Positions 32,686 to 44,535 of a stretch of DNA of 64,000 nt are shown piece after piece (within the stretch, counting starts at the first letter, position 1; every line of letters begins with the position of its first letter). A program made the position numbers and the translations under genes. The stretch comes from Zygnema cylindricum (taxonomy: Eukaryota; Streptophyta; Zygnematophyceae; Zygnematales; Zygnemataceae): positions 94,761-158,760 of the forward strand of contig JBBHKE010001514.1 in NCBI GenBank assembly GCA_037447655.1, given 5' to 3'. The notes below the pieces were generated by a model, which ran no database searches, had not been told where the DNA came from, and saw only the letters and a program-made list of their open reading frames with translations.

Positions 32686-33934
32686 ATGCGCATTTTTTGG
32701 TCTTCATACACTAATAACAGAAACGAGCCTTTCGACAACACATATTACAATACGACACAACCTTTTTTGAATACGCCTCAATTTTTACCCGTAGTTCCTC
32801 CTTATATCTCTATTACAAACCTAGATACTTACGTCAACAATCATGGGTTCTCGCTTTCCACCATGTCAATTTTACTAGCAGGTGTTGTTCCACAAGATAC
32901 ACCATTATCGGAAAAAAGACCTTCATCATCAACTCCTATGTTTTCGGCACAACCAGTTTCGCAGAATACTGTAGTAACCCTTCCCAAAAAGAGGAAAACG
33001 ACAAAAATCACGAAAATTACAAAAAAAGAAAATCTTAATCCTAAGACCAAAAACGTCAGGTGGGAGTTGTTCGAGATGGAGGCGTTGAACCAAGCGAAAA
33101 AAAGATGAATTCCTACATCAACCAGTGGCAAGTGCGAAATCCAAATTTGGGAGTAATGTTGAGAAATGGGGGGAAATTTCTACGAAGGGGAGTGGGGTAA
33201 ACCGAGAATGGAATGAATGTAGGAAGAAATGGAATAATTTAACTAATGAGTTTAAAAAAATTAAGGACCACAGTTCTAAAAGTGGCGTAGCCCTTTATTT
33301 TAACATGCCAAAAAAAGATAGAACTAGCATGGGTTTGCCTCCTTCCTTTTCGAAAAAATTATTCGAAAAAATGTCATGGCTCACCATAAAAGAGTCGGTG
33401 CACCCAAAATTCACATGGAACACTAGGGACGATCCGTCGTTGGCGGACAATACTTTGGAAGAAGAAGAAGAAGATACGGCGATGTTGGAAAAAGATCCAA
33501 TGAGCCAAAATGGTAATGTAAAAGAACCAAATGAGAATGGTGATTATAAAGACGAGAATGGATCTACAAAAGGTGTAGGTGAGGAGAGCAACAAGGTTAA
33601 GGGAGAAGATGAGGGGGGTGAAAGGAAAGGTGCAAGTAAAAAGAAAGGTGCAGGACTTCATTCGCCTCAGCATGGAGATAGGTTCACAACAACAAGGAAA
33701 AGGAAACGAGATGTACGCAAGGTTAAGCAAGAGAACTCTTCACATATGTCGCAAGATTTTGGTGAAATGCTGGAAAATAGTATGGGAAAAGTAAACAAGG
33801 AGCAATTTGAGCGACAATAAAAACTATCCGACAAGCAATTCGATCGTCTCGAAATTGTTCTTGATAAAGTCGTAGATAAAATGGTGTCGGCATTGGATAG
33901 AAACACGGATAAAATATTATGCAGTAAATTTTAG
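32686..33934 (+). pseudogene. Myb/SANT-like (trihelix) DNA-binding protein, one frameshift and one stop
   Basis: Residues 1-140 (32686-33108) have a KKRK-type basic stretch (a possible nuclear signal) and the start of a trihelix, VRWELFEMEALNQAKK. The reading frame then breaks at a run of seven A (33098-33104). With six, it would run straight into DEFLHQPVASAKSKF and VEKWGEISTKGSGVNREWNE, then CRKKWNNLTNEFKKIKD, the second and third helices with their spaced Trp residues. An acidic, Lys-rich middle follows. TAA at 33818-33820 stops the frame, but coding character continues after it (SDKQFDRLEIVLDKVVDKMV) to a TAG at 33932-33934. It probably served as the DNA-binding partner protein of the surrounding PIF-like element; a captured host trihelix factor is the alternative. 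Confidence 0.78.
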
Positions 33935-35198
33935 TGAGTTCTTTTTTGCTAGAAAGGGTAAGAATGGTTAGTATTCATTGTAGTGTGTACCATGTGGTTG
34001 AGCGCGTGATGAGAAACCAAGTTTTTTGAGTTTCTTCTATATGACTTCCAAACACTTTTAGTTTGTTTATTTTGATGTTAAGCATGAAGTTGACAAGTTT
34101 GAAGTTCTTGGTATTTTGATCGGTACAAAAATAAACGGTGAAGCAAACAAGTTTATTTATTGTGTTGTGTTTTACATAAGTGATGTATATTTCAAGAACA
34201 AAAGGTGAATACTTTTATATGCTATGAAAATTCGCATCATTTTTGCCATTTTGGGTGGTGAAACCATTGATGACTTCATCCAAGCTACTAAGAGGTGTAA
34301 TTTGAGTTTGGATTGGATGGCTATGTTTAAACATTCATTTTTATGCATGTGTTGTGTTTTTCGTTGTAGTCATATTACACAAAACCATGAATGAAAAACA
34401 ACACGCGTCGACTGAACATAAAAATTCAAAACAAAAGTATACGTGGAAGGAATGAGATAAAGATTTAAAAAAAGCAAATAAAAAGTGCGAAAAACAACAA
34501 ACAACAAACTACAAATGAGGGAGAGGGAGAGGGAGAGAGAAAAAAAAAACTACAAAAACACTTTGAAATACTGAGAAAAGGTTACCCTTTGTTACATTTT
34601 TCAATTTTCAAGGAACATTACAATTACAATACCAACTTCAATTGGAGGTTCTCATGATTTTTATTCAATTTTACCAATCTATCTTTTATTTTTTTAATCT
34701 TTATATTGCTTTTGATTTTTTCCTTTTTTTTGGTGGTTTATTCCCTCACAATTTGGTGTGGAAGACAAAGATGGTCAACTTTAATGTTTGCCTAATTTCA
34801 TTTTGATGTTTCAATTCCCCCCTAATTGGTTATAATAGATTCCACACCATATGTAAGTTGGTTATGCCTCTCTGAACTTACTTGCTATTAAGAAGTTTGT
34901 TAATTGGTAGTGGCCACCCTTGCAATCCAAGCGTGCTAGATATAGCTGGTCGTGACACTTAGAACCCTCACACAATGCAAAGCTCTTGAAATTTTTGTTT
35001 TTTTTTTTGTAAAAAATTGCGATGAAGCACTCGTAAAAACGTCTCAGCAAAAAGGTTTCCTGGCAGTTTTTCTGCAACAGATTACCTTTTCTCCGCAACA
35101 GACTAAATTTTTGTAGCAGGTTTGGAAAAGGAAAAAATTGCGAAGTATAGAATTCCTTGGTTTTATAAAAACACGCAGGCGGAAAGGAGTCAGCTGGA

Positions 35199-35254
35199 CA
35201 GTGGTAGCAGGGTAGGAGTGTGACAGTGGTAGTAGGGTAGGAGTGTGACAGCGG
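35199..35254. repeat. 28-bp tandem repeat interrupted by a MITE
   Basis: Units CAGTGGTAGTAGGGTAGGAG TGTGA occur twice, and a third unit is split by the MITE at its TA (GCGGTA / TAGTAGAGTAGGAGTGTG at 35746). Confidence 0.75.
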
Positions 35255-35747
35255 TACACCGTGAATCGCTATTAGCGTACATGACGCTAATTGGGGTACC
35301 CCTTTTTTTGGGGCAAATTCTCAAATAGAATAAAGTACGCTAAATGTTTTTGCACGTTATTTGAGGTACTCCGCTCAATACGGCTCATAACTGTAATTTA
35401 GTGTCCTTTTAAATAGTGTGGTGTACGGAATGCCATATCTGTACTATTCCGTACCTTTTTAAATATAAAAGTACAGAAAATATAATAATATATAATTGCG
35501 TAAATATTTTCGGGCATACGCAGATGTCAAAAAAACGCGACGGCGTACGATTTGAACTCTTTCGTACATCTACATGTTCTAGTGTGGACATATTATGTGC
35601 CGAAAATTTTTACAAAGCAGTTTACAAATTAGAGTACATGATAAATTAGTATCATGGTGTACCCGAAAAAACACAATTTACCGTAAAGTACGCTAATTGT
35701 TTCATTACGCTATATTTTTTATTACGCTAATAGCGATTCACGGTGTA
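35255..35747. mobile_element. MITE family A (493 bp), TA duplication proven
   Basis: Starts TACACCGTGAATCGCTATTA and ends TAATAGCGATTCACGGTGTA. It splits a 28-bp tandem repeat, so the unoccupied site can be read from the neighbouring units and shows that just TA was duplicated. Confidence 0.88.
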
Positions 35748-36852
35748 GTAGAGTAGGAGTGTGTTGAACACTGATGGTCTGATGTCTACATGTCACGGTC
35801 AACATTACGATGTCACGTCATGTCACGGGAGTTGTGACACCTTTTGTCATTGTAGACGTGTACATCTGTCGTTAGTTTTTGAGACGTCACCAATTGCCGC
35901 GTGTATTGTAGACGTTTACAACCGTCGAAGTTATTGCGTACGTCATCATTCATATTAAGTTTCGTAGTCGTTTCCAATCGTCGCAAGTTGTACCCACATC
36001 TACACCCGTCACATTCCAAAGTTCCGATTTCATTTTCGCACATAGGGACGCTTTTCAAAGTAGTACGGAACACTTCACTACAGTCCAAAATACTTTTTCA
36101 AAGTATCGCCTACATGGGGACGCACCTTAATTCTATAATTCTAATGATTACTTATTTGGGGTATGGTTACACGAGGAGGGTCTCTGTAATAGTACGGACA
36201 ACCAAATTTATGTATTACAGAGGCCTCGGGTACATCAAGTATCGTTTGTAAATAAGTTTTACATACGTGTTCTGATATGAGTGGCTCCACGTAAGCTGAC
36301 TATCAAATCTAAAAAATCATCAAATATCTGGAAACCGACCTTTTTCGTCTGGAAAATCGTACTTGCGTATGACGTACGTGTGCTTCACAAGTGTACCTCA
36401 TCAATGTACCTCATAGATCTCCTTCAATCTGCTGACTTTCAGGAAAAAACCGTATTTCTTTCCGGCAAAGATTTTGCAGTCACTTTGTCAGAAGTCACGT
36501 GACTTTGATAACCAGTGAGATTATTATTTTTTTTTTCTTTTTAAAGCTTCGATATATTGGCGATACGATATATTGGCGATATATTGGATAAATATCGCGA
36601 TGGTTTGAAATTCGATGTTTCCAGGCGATATATCGATTATCGGGTATCTGAAAATCGATATTTATATATTGAATATCGGCAAACGGAACTCGATACCCAA
36701 CACTAATATTTTGTATGTATTTTTGACTTCTTCCATCGCCGCACCGACCATCTGTCCAATGGGACACGATACGCAACCTTTTCGTTATTGAAAAACTACA
36801 TATAGCGTTTCCATTCCTTTTCGCACTTAAAATTACGGTACGGTCTGTACTG

Positions 36853-37192
36853 TACACCGCCAATCGCTATTAGCGTTGTGTACACTAATCCCGTCCCGCT
36901 TTTTTTTTGTTTTATTCTCAAATAGCGTAGTTTATTCTATTTTTTTCTTTATTCTATTTAGGGTTATATTCAGTACGTTGTCTCTTAAATAGAGTGGTGT
37001 ACGGTCAGTGTCAGACCGTACATAAATGTACCTTTTAAGTTAAAAATTACAATAAATTAGTTTTAGTAACCGCGGACGCATGAGAATGTGCGTTCTAAAA
37101 AGGAAAAAAAACCAGGTCGTAAAAAATCCCGCTCGCACATATTCGTCCGACAGCCGCGTTTCGACCGTGTGAATGTACGATTTGTGTACGAT
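36853..37192. mobile_element. MITE family A, left part
   Basis: Starts TACACCGCCAATCGCTATTA and is nearly identical to 43756-44098. It breaks off at GTGTACGATT (37192), where other sequence leading to the second Copia begins. Confidence 0.7.
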
Positions 37193-37919
37193 TCCTCTCC
37201 AATTTCTCAGTGACTGCGACAAGTTTGAGAGTTGGAGAGAGAAGTTAGAGATAGACTGCCTCGACTTCTATATTTCTTTTCAAACCTAGAAAATACTAAT
37301 AAACCATTAGTTTCTACAGATGTATCGTCCATAAACCGCCAAAATCACTATTCCATGATGTCTGCTTTAATGACACCCGTCGGATCCAACTGATGTATTA
37401 ACGTCCCTCGTTCAAATAAATGTCCGATTAATTTGTTTAGTGCGATACCGAAGTACATATGAAATTCGCACTCTTTTTATGTGAGGTTTCCCATAGATCT
37501 AGTTAATCGGTTTGGTATGCATGTTAGCTTTTAAATAACTATCGAGCCCTATGTGTATCAACACAGGTCCTAGACTATAGGACAAGGCTGGTGGTTATTC
37601 TGGTGAACCATAGGGCCTAGACTATAAGACAAGGCTGTCGGTTATTCCGGTGAACCATAGGGACCAGGATCAATTCCAAGATGGTCTGTATCTTTTTGGT
37701 ACAGTCTTCTCAGACTGTCCTTTGTCCTCTTTGGCTGCTTAGGCAGCCATGGACCTATCCCTCTCTCTCTCTCTGGTCATAAGTGACTACAACAAGTATG
37801 GAGATCAGGGGGGGAGGGGTTAGAGCCTGGGTAACACTTGTATTTTATTCCTTGAAAAACTGACCTATAAAATACAAATAGAAAAACACCTATTTTAACC
37901 CCCCCCATTATTTCTAGTC

Positions 37920-38730
37920 ACCTTTTGTTTTCAGTCCACGTTGTTCTTTGTAAAGTTTAAGTTTGGGAGATGGAACTGGCTTTGTCATCATATCTGCTAC
38001 CATCTCTCCATTTGGTCTATAGCCTAGGCTGATAATTTTGTTTTCAACCTTTTCCCTCACAAAACTCAGTCTTATGTCCATATGCTTCGCCTAAAAGTGG
38101 TGTTTTGGGTGGGTTACAACTGCAATTGCGACCATATTATCGCAAAACACTTTCTGTACACCTACTTTCATGAACCCAAGTTCTTGCAGCGGAGATTTCA
38201 CCCACATCAATTCTTTGACAGCAGAACAACAGGCCATGTACTCAACCTCCAGAGTGAACTGAGTTACCACCTTTTGTTGCTTACTGCTCCAACAGCAAGC
38301 ACCATTCCCAACATACAAAACATATCCAGAAGTACACCTCCTCATAGGAGCATCCCTATAGCTGGCATCACTCCAAGTAGTGATGTCATTGTTTTCCCCT
38401 CACAGATGCAACCTAAGATCTCTGGTCCATATCAGATATCTCATCACTCTCTTGGCTGCCTCCCAATCCTTCTTTCTACAATCAATGAGACTCTTGCTGA
38501 GGACTCTAACTGCTGCAACTATGTCTGGTCTAGTACAATTAATCAAATATATCAGACTTCCTACGACCTTTCCTACAACTTGTATGTACGATATTGACTT
38601 TATAAGCTGTCTCTCATGTGCGCTCATGACTTCATCAAGAATAATCACACCTCCGTCTACACTCCCCTCGTTTACTTTCTTCAAGTCCATGGGAGTGGTA
38701 CAGTTGTTTGCTTTATCCATCTGGAATTTT
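37920..38730 (-). pseudogene. Copia RNase H/late RT remnant
   Basis: Closely related to the pol tail of the first Copia. 38720-38400 encodes NCTTPMDLKKVNEGSVDGGV and INCTRPDIVAAVRVLSKSL; 38345-38091 encodes RRCTSGYVLYVGNGACCWSS and CDNMVAIAV. Frames are broken between the blocks, and a three-residue duplication is seen in the VGKVVGSLIY region. Reverse-transcriptase catalytic motifs are not present. Confidence 0.8.
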
Positions 38731-39181
38731 TCAAATATATTTCCAATGACCTCTTTCTAAGTTAATATGATTACTCAACGCCTCACTTGTCCACTTACTA
38801 TTCCCCAATACCGCTTCACACACAATGCACAGATCATCATCGTTTCCCAATAGATGAATCATGTTCTATTGAAAATGGGCACCCTAGGGGGTGGGCCGAT
38901 AACCTGCAATTTTGTGTCCCCAATTCAATCACATAATTCCCTTTTGACTATGGAGCCTCTAATGAATTTTCAATGGACCCTTTTGCCTAAGAACCATCGC
39001 CACCTTGGATGGCAAAATTTGTTGATGACCACACCCATGTGTAATCTTAACTCCACTAACCCAGAAGAAAATAACTCTCTTTATTTAGAGGCAAAATGTC
39101 TATTTGTACATAAGCACTCAGGGAGAGAGGCGCCTACCTACAAAATTGCTAAGTTCTAAACTCCTCTTCAAAACGCGTATC

Positions 39182-39252
39182 TACTGCTGTACAGCACCAA
39201 TCACAAGAGTGTACCGTACAACACCAATCACAAGACTGTACCGTACAAGAGG
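39182..39252. repeat. Tandem repeat of about 32 bp (ACACCAATCACAAGA)
   Basis: Two copies of GTACCGTACAACACCAATCA-type units plus a partial one, within the internal part of the second Copia. Confidence 0.6.
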
Positions 39253-39885
39253 GTACAGGTCCCGTGGTACCTCTTATACGGTTAAAGTACGACATAGCCT
39301 TGGTGAGGACGTATGTCACACTTAGACTCGTCTTGATGCTTCCCGAAGATTCCGCTTTCCACTGATGTCGCGCCACGTGTCATCCGGTGACGTATCGTCC
39401 AGAAACCGCCAAAATCACTATTCCATGATGTCGGTTTTAATGACACCCGTCCGATCCAACTGATGTATTAACGTCCGCCGTTGAAATAAATGTATGGTCA
39501 ATTTGTTAGTGCGGTACCGGAGTACATACGAAATTAGCACTGTTTCTATGTGAGGTTTATCATAGATCTAGTTAATCGGTTTAGTATGCATGTTAGCTTT
39601 TACATAACTATCGAGCCCTATGTGTATCAGCACATGTCCTAGACTATAGGACAAGGATGTTGGTTATTCTGGCTAACCATAGGGACCAAGATCAATTCCT
39701 AGCTGGTCCGTATCTTTTTGGTATAGTTTGAGAAGACTGTCCTCTTGTGGCTGCTTAGTGGTCATCAGTGACTACAACAAGTATGGATACCAAGGAGGGA
39801 GGGGTTAGAGCCTAGCTAACACTTTTAACTTATTCCTTTAAAAATTGACCTAGAAAATACAAATAGAAAAACATTTATTTCAATA

Positions 39886-41655
39886 ATTATCGGGTGTGAA
39901 CAAACTCATTAGGTATATGTGTTTATGTTGTAATCTCGCACGACCCAAAACCTACTCACTTTCCAGATTAAACATCTTTTGGTATCAAAAGCGTTAGACT
40001 ATGACATGAAACCGTGGGTACTTATCGTCTATGTGGGGATACATTTCGCCTTACCACAATAGGATTCGGGGAGGATGTCGAAGATATGCACATGCGACCG
40101 CTTAGCCACATACCATGCAGTGTATGCGATATCGAGTGGCTTGTGACCTCATATAGTTTTTGCAACAATTGCCAACCCATAAAATATAATGGAAATAGAA
40201 ATCAACAGCCAAGAACCATCTTAATCAAGTTTATGCAGTTCGATTTCCGTACAATACTCGATAATTCGTAGGTATTGAGTTTGAAGCGTTTTGTATCATA
40301 CTATTGCCGGTTTTGATATTTGAAACACTTTTAAGGTTGAGAAAGGTAAAAAATGTTGAAAAGAATTTTGTTTCACTCACATTCTGCATACAACCGTCCT
40401 AATCATTGAATTCTCCCTTAAGAGTGGTTAGGGGGTAGTTAAAGAATTTAGCATTTTGGCTTTTTTTAGGCGAAATCGGAGTTTATCAGGGTTTTCCAAC
40501 GGTGGTTTTACCTTTACTGCTCAAGTTTTCGACGTTTCTTTAAAAAAATTGTTGGAACGCTTTTACAGCATAGCAAAAATGAAAAACGTATGTAGTTTCT
40601 TGCTGTTTGAAACTTGCACAAAAATCAGGGTTAGTTATAAGGTCGAGATGTCATATCGACGAGTATCAATATCCTCGCGATATTTAAAAACCAAATCAAA
40701 TGTTTCCGGTTTGATGCGCAACATTAAATATTCCAATTGTTCCTAATGCACTTTTCTCCTTGCGCACTTTTAAGGTCGAGTTTTGATGCGACATAAATGA
40801 ATAGAATCAAAGTAAAGCACTAGAGGGGCTGAGGGCCCGGCGTATTCGAACCTCGCTGGATGAAAAGTTGGAGTAATTCCACCAATAAACGACAGAATGT
40901 TGAAACATCCCAAACCATGATTCTCGAAACAGCGAACAACTGAGAACGACAAAGAAGGTACAGATGTCGGACAAAAGCAGACTTTTTAGCAGAAACGGCT
41001 CAACCCCCGACGCAACGCCCGACTGGGGAGAAACTTCCATCGGAACCATATGCGCTACGCTGTCGGGACGCTTAAAGGCTTGCGGCCGGCAACGTTGGTT
41101 GTTTTTGTCTTTTGTTTCCTGCAAGTGTGAACATGCGACAGCCTGACGTACTGAAAACTGCTCCAACGGGAATCTCCCCTCCGGTGACAGCAGAATCGCA
41201 AGTTTTCCGCAACAGTCCTGTACGGACGCCCTACTTATGTCAGGTCATTTCAAATTTAGGTAGTCGGGATAAAGATGTATGCGGACAGAATTTGCCTTTC
41301 TGTATGTCGCCTGCTTTCTTGCTGGCAATGCAAAGAAGGAATTTGACACACCGCTGCGAAAAAGATGCGAAAAATATTTTATTTACAGGACCAACGGTGT
41401 CTCTGTACACCATACACCATAGATGTCTCATGCGCATGCAACGCACGCATGAAAAGCCCGAAAAATAACGAGTATGCGCACGAAACAAAATTCAATAGTT
41501 TTTCGAATGCGATTACCGAATTTGACTTCATACTAAAAATAACTTCATAGAAAAAGTGAAAAACATGTAAATATTTAATCACTAATGAAAAATACGATGT
41601 CAAAAGTTATAAACGAAACCAACGACCAGACGTAGATGTCCCGTGCGCATATTAC
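39886..41655. other. No gene recognised
   Basis: Unique-looking sequence without convincing coding frames; the longest open frames show no family signature or consistent splice sites. Confidence 0.5.
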
Positions 41656-42217
41656 CATAGTTCAAAAGTAGGTGCAAGTACACCCATACAATATGCCTAT
41701 TGTACATAAAAAATACAATATACCTTTAAGATCCATATTGTATTGGCCGCAAAATGAAATAAAATGGTAACAGGGTTGAGTTGCACATGGATCGATAGAG
41801 AATTAAACGTCATGTCTAAATTTGAAAAAAAAATCGGAAAAAAAAATCTTTTTCTGTGAGTTTTGAGCAACTTTTTATTTAAACCGTCAGATTTGGACGA
41901 TCTGACGGTCGTTGATCAAAGCAGCGATCTAAAACGATCACATGAAAAGCCCATAACACAACTTACGATAGGACTTACGTCCACGTTTTTTTTTCCGGGT
42001 TTTCTTTCCCGCGGAATGTCATCCTACGCCGTGTCATCTCGCTAAAAAATTCCGTTCGGCGGCGTGCGCTGTAATATCATCATACGTCAGATTCGTACGC
42101 TGGTACAGGGTGTGCACAACGCACACACATACAGTATGCCTACACTACGCGGGTTTTGTGCCAAGTTCTGTGCGCGTACCAAAGGCCTACCATAAAAACG
42201 CCTACTTTTGAACTATG
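41656..42217. mobile_element. hAT-type MITE (562 bp), perfect 8-bp TSD
   Basis: Ends CATAGTTCAAAAGTAGG and CCTACTTTTGAACTATG, flanked by CATATTAC at 41648-41655 and 42218-42225. It shares its interior (CAATATGCCTATTGTAC, GAGTTGCACATGGATCGAT) with 48636-48999 in inverse orientation. Confidence 0.9.
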
Positions 42218-42475
42218 CATATTACGCACAGAGGAAACTAATCGACACTAATCGAGGAAACTACAATGCGCATCGAACAATTTTGAAATGTTGATAATAT
42301 CTTTGCATCCGGACATTTTTTCGTACATTTACCTACAGTTTCTGTATTTTTGTACATTTTAGGGTTATTTGAGGGGGTGTTTTAGAGTTTTCATCTTTTA
42401 AGGTACATCTCCGTACTTTGGCCGTATATTTCAATACAAATTGCATATATTTTACGTACTTTTAAGGTTTTTACA

Positions 42476-43332
42476 CATAGTTGTTCAAAACGCATTTTAC
42501 GCACGATTCGAACACGCGTACAATACGCAGAATTGGAGAGGTCAATTTGAAAAAATCGTAAAAATAGTTAATGATTTTTGTCCGTACAAATCCGTACATG
42601 TTACAAAATTTGAATTCAACATGTACCGCAATTTGTACGCTTTCCGTTAAATGAGCGGTAGATTTTACTTATTTAAATAGTTATCACAACTCTTGTGTGC
42701 ATCGGAACACTTACATCAACTGGTTAGGACGACGCTCTCTGAAGGTACAGTAAGAATCTGCAGGATCAGGTTTTAATATAGGGCAATGCGAACAGGTTCT
42801 AATTTAGGGCAACGCCTTCTTTTTGTCATAATAAATCGTCAACGGCTTCAACGACAGTTTCACTGTATAATGCAACGGCTTCAACGACAATTTCACTGTC
42901 TACTGCCGTGGCGTCAGAAATGGTGTCATCCTTCAATGTTTGCTTTCAACTGTTCAATTTTTCATGGCGGCTTGTTTTCAAAAAATTGAAGAAGACTTTC
43001 GTACACATTTTTAACTTACGGCGAGCAAATAGTGTGACGCTGCAACGTCTCTTTTTTAAATTGTCCGTAGATGTACGATAAAATTCCCTACATATCCGTG
43101 AACATTCTGTTCAGTTTACATAACATAAAGTAACGATACGTGCATCGTATTTTCTGTCAACTTCCGTACAACTTCCGTAAATAACCATACAGCTACCGCG
43201 ATTTGTGTGTACGTTTTCTGTAAATTGTCCGTTCAATTTACAGTTGACGTTTTTTTGAGATTTTTTTAAAAGTCACGTACAATTCGTAGAAACTGGAAAA
43301 AATGATAAAATCGCCCCATTTGAACAACTAGG
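42476..43332. mobile_element. hAT-type element (857 bp), perfect 8-bp TSD
   Basis: Starts CATAGTTGTTCAAAACG and ends TTTGAACAACTAGG, flanked by TTTTTACA at 42468-42475 and 43333-43340. It is a longer relative of 7600-8033, with the same CCGTACA-rich interior. Confidence 0.88.
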
Positions 43333-43755
43333 TTTTTACAGTAAACTTTCCGTATTGTGTCGTACATTACCTATATTTTCAGTTCTTTTCACATTTTTGA
43401 AGGATTTATTTTGGTGCCACTTTCTTATATTTTTGTACATCTCCGTTCATTTTTGTACAGCAAAAACTGTACAAATTTTACGAAAAGTATGAAAGCGACG
43501 AATGCCTACGTAATTTTAGTAAAAAGTCCAGATCCGTACGAATTGGACAACTTTGGACGAGACTGTCTTCGCGCGCGGAAATGAAGCGACGTCTCTTTTT
43601 TAGAATCTTTCGTACATCTGACTCGTACAAAATATCTGAACAAAAAGTATAGGCATTTTACGAAAGATTGAAAAAATGAAAAAATTAACGCAATTTCGTA
43701 AAAAAGTCAAAATTCGTACGAATGAGACATCTATGCTGTACACGTAGCGCTACAG

Positions 43756-44298
43756 TACACCGCCAATCGCTATTAGCGTTGTGTACGCTAATCCCGTCCC
43801 GCTTTTTTTTTGTTTTATTCTCAAATAGCGTAGTTTATTCTATTTTTTTCTTTATTCTATTTAGGGTTATATCAGTACGTTGTCTCATAAATAGAGTGGT
43901 GTACGGTCAGTGTCAGACTGTACATAAATGTACCTTTTTAAGTTAAAAATTACAATAAATTAGTTTTAGTAACCGCGGACGCATGAGAATGTGCGTTCTA
44001 AAAAGGAAAAAAAACTAGGTCGTAAAAAATCCCGCTCGCACATATTCGTCCGACAGCCGCGTTTCGACCGTGTGAATGTACGATTTGTGTACGATTTGTC
44101 AGATTTTGTACGGAAACTTATAATAGTGTAAGCATGTTTGCGACCGACATTTTTTTTTTCAAAGATCCAAATTACCATAATCAAACAATTAGAATGTATG
44201 ATTTTTTCCAAAATTGTCAAATTCTTAAATAGCGTACACCACGGTAATTATTTGTATACGCTAATGAAACCTACACGCTAATAGCGATTGGCGGTGTA
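43756..44298. mobile_element. MITE family A (543 bp, TA-flanked)
   Basis: Starts TACACCGCCAATCGCTATTA and ends TAATAGCGATTGGCGGTGTA. The left 340 bp are almost identical to 36853-37192. Confidence 0.85.
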
Positions 44299-44301
44299 CT
44301 A

Positions 44302-44522
44302 TACATCGTGTATCGCTATTAGTGTTAATGTTTTTTTCGCCACTTAAAACATCTTTTCTCTGTACACACTTCTCCGACTTTCAATTTGAGACCGCCAATT
44401 GGAAGCTGAGAATCTTACCTTTTAATCCCAACCGTCAGATCAGCAATCCGACAGTTTTATACGGAGGAAAGATGTTTTAAGTGGCGAAAAAAACATTAAC
44501 ACTAATAGCGATACACGGTGTA
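44302..44522. mobile_element. MITE family B (221 bp), abutting the TH2 start codon
   Basis: Starts TACATCGTGTATCGCTATTA and ends TAATAGCGATACACGGTGTA; the arms pair for over 50 bp. It is separated by 3 bp from the family-A MITE on its left. Its right end is 13 bp before the first ATG of the TH2-like gene. Confidence 0.88.
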
Positions 44523-44535
44523 CTGGTCCGTATGT

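Larger units (their letters stand above)
30616..36127. mobile_element. PIF/Harbinger-like element (5.5 kb) carrying a SANT/trihelix gene
   Basis: Left end GGGTGCGTCCCCATGTA (30616), right end TACATGGGGACGCACCT (36127), flanked by TAA (30613-30615 and 36128-36130). The arms match the 953-bp element at 50039-50991 up to about 30947 and again from about 35757. The interior holds a broken Myb/SANT-like gene, a trinucleotide repeat and a nested MITE. A 3-bp TAA duplication with a Myb/SANT gene is what PIF/Harbinger elements show; I found no DDE nuclease gene in it. Confidence 0.8.
30337..36705. mobile_element. hAT-type element (6.4 kb with insert), perfect 8-bp TSD
   Basis: Ends TAGTGTTGGGTATCGGG (30337) and CTCGATACCCAACACTA (36705), flanked by ATATTTTG on both sides (30329-30336 and 36706-36713). 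Removing the PIF-like insert (30616-36127) leaves about 860 bp, in line with the 790-bp copy at 29336-30125. The hAT assignment rests on TSD length and TIR form; no hAT transposase is inside. Confidence 0.88.
37300..39885 (-). mobile_element. Second Copia element, decayed (minus strand)
   Basis: LTR-like copies at about 37321-37897 and 39391-39883 share TATCGTCCA(T/G)AAACCGCC, AGATCTAGTTAATCGGTTT and TGACCTA(T/G)AAAATACAAATAG. A polypurine tract on the minus strand (AATGGGGGGG) abuts the left copy, marking it as the 3' LTR. The internal part is only about 1.5 kb. Terminal positions are approximate and no target duplication was identified. Confidence 0.7.

Noticed and set aside
18541-33820. 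Alternative genetic code with TAA/TAG as Gln
   Set aside because: Host genes (TH2, carboxylesterase, MYB) are long and clean and end at TAA, TAG and TGA; in-frame stops occur only in transposon genes.
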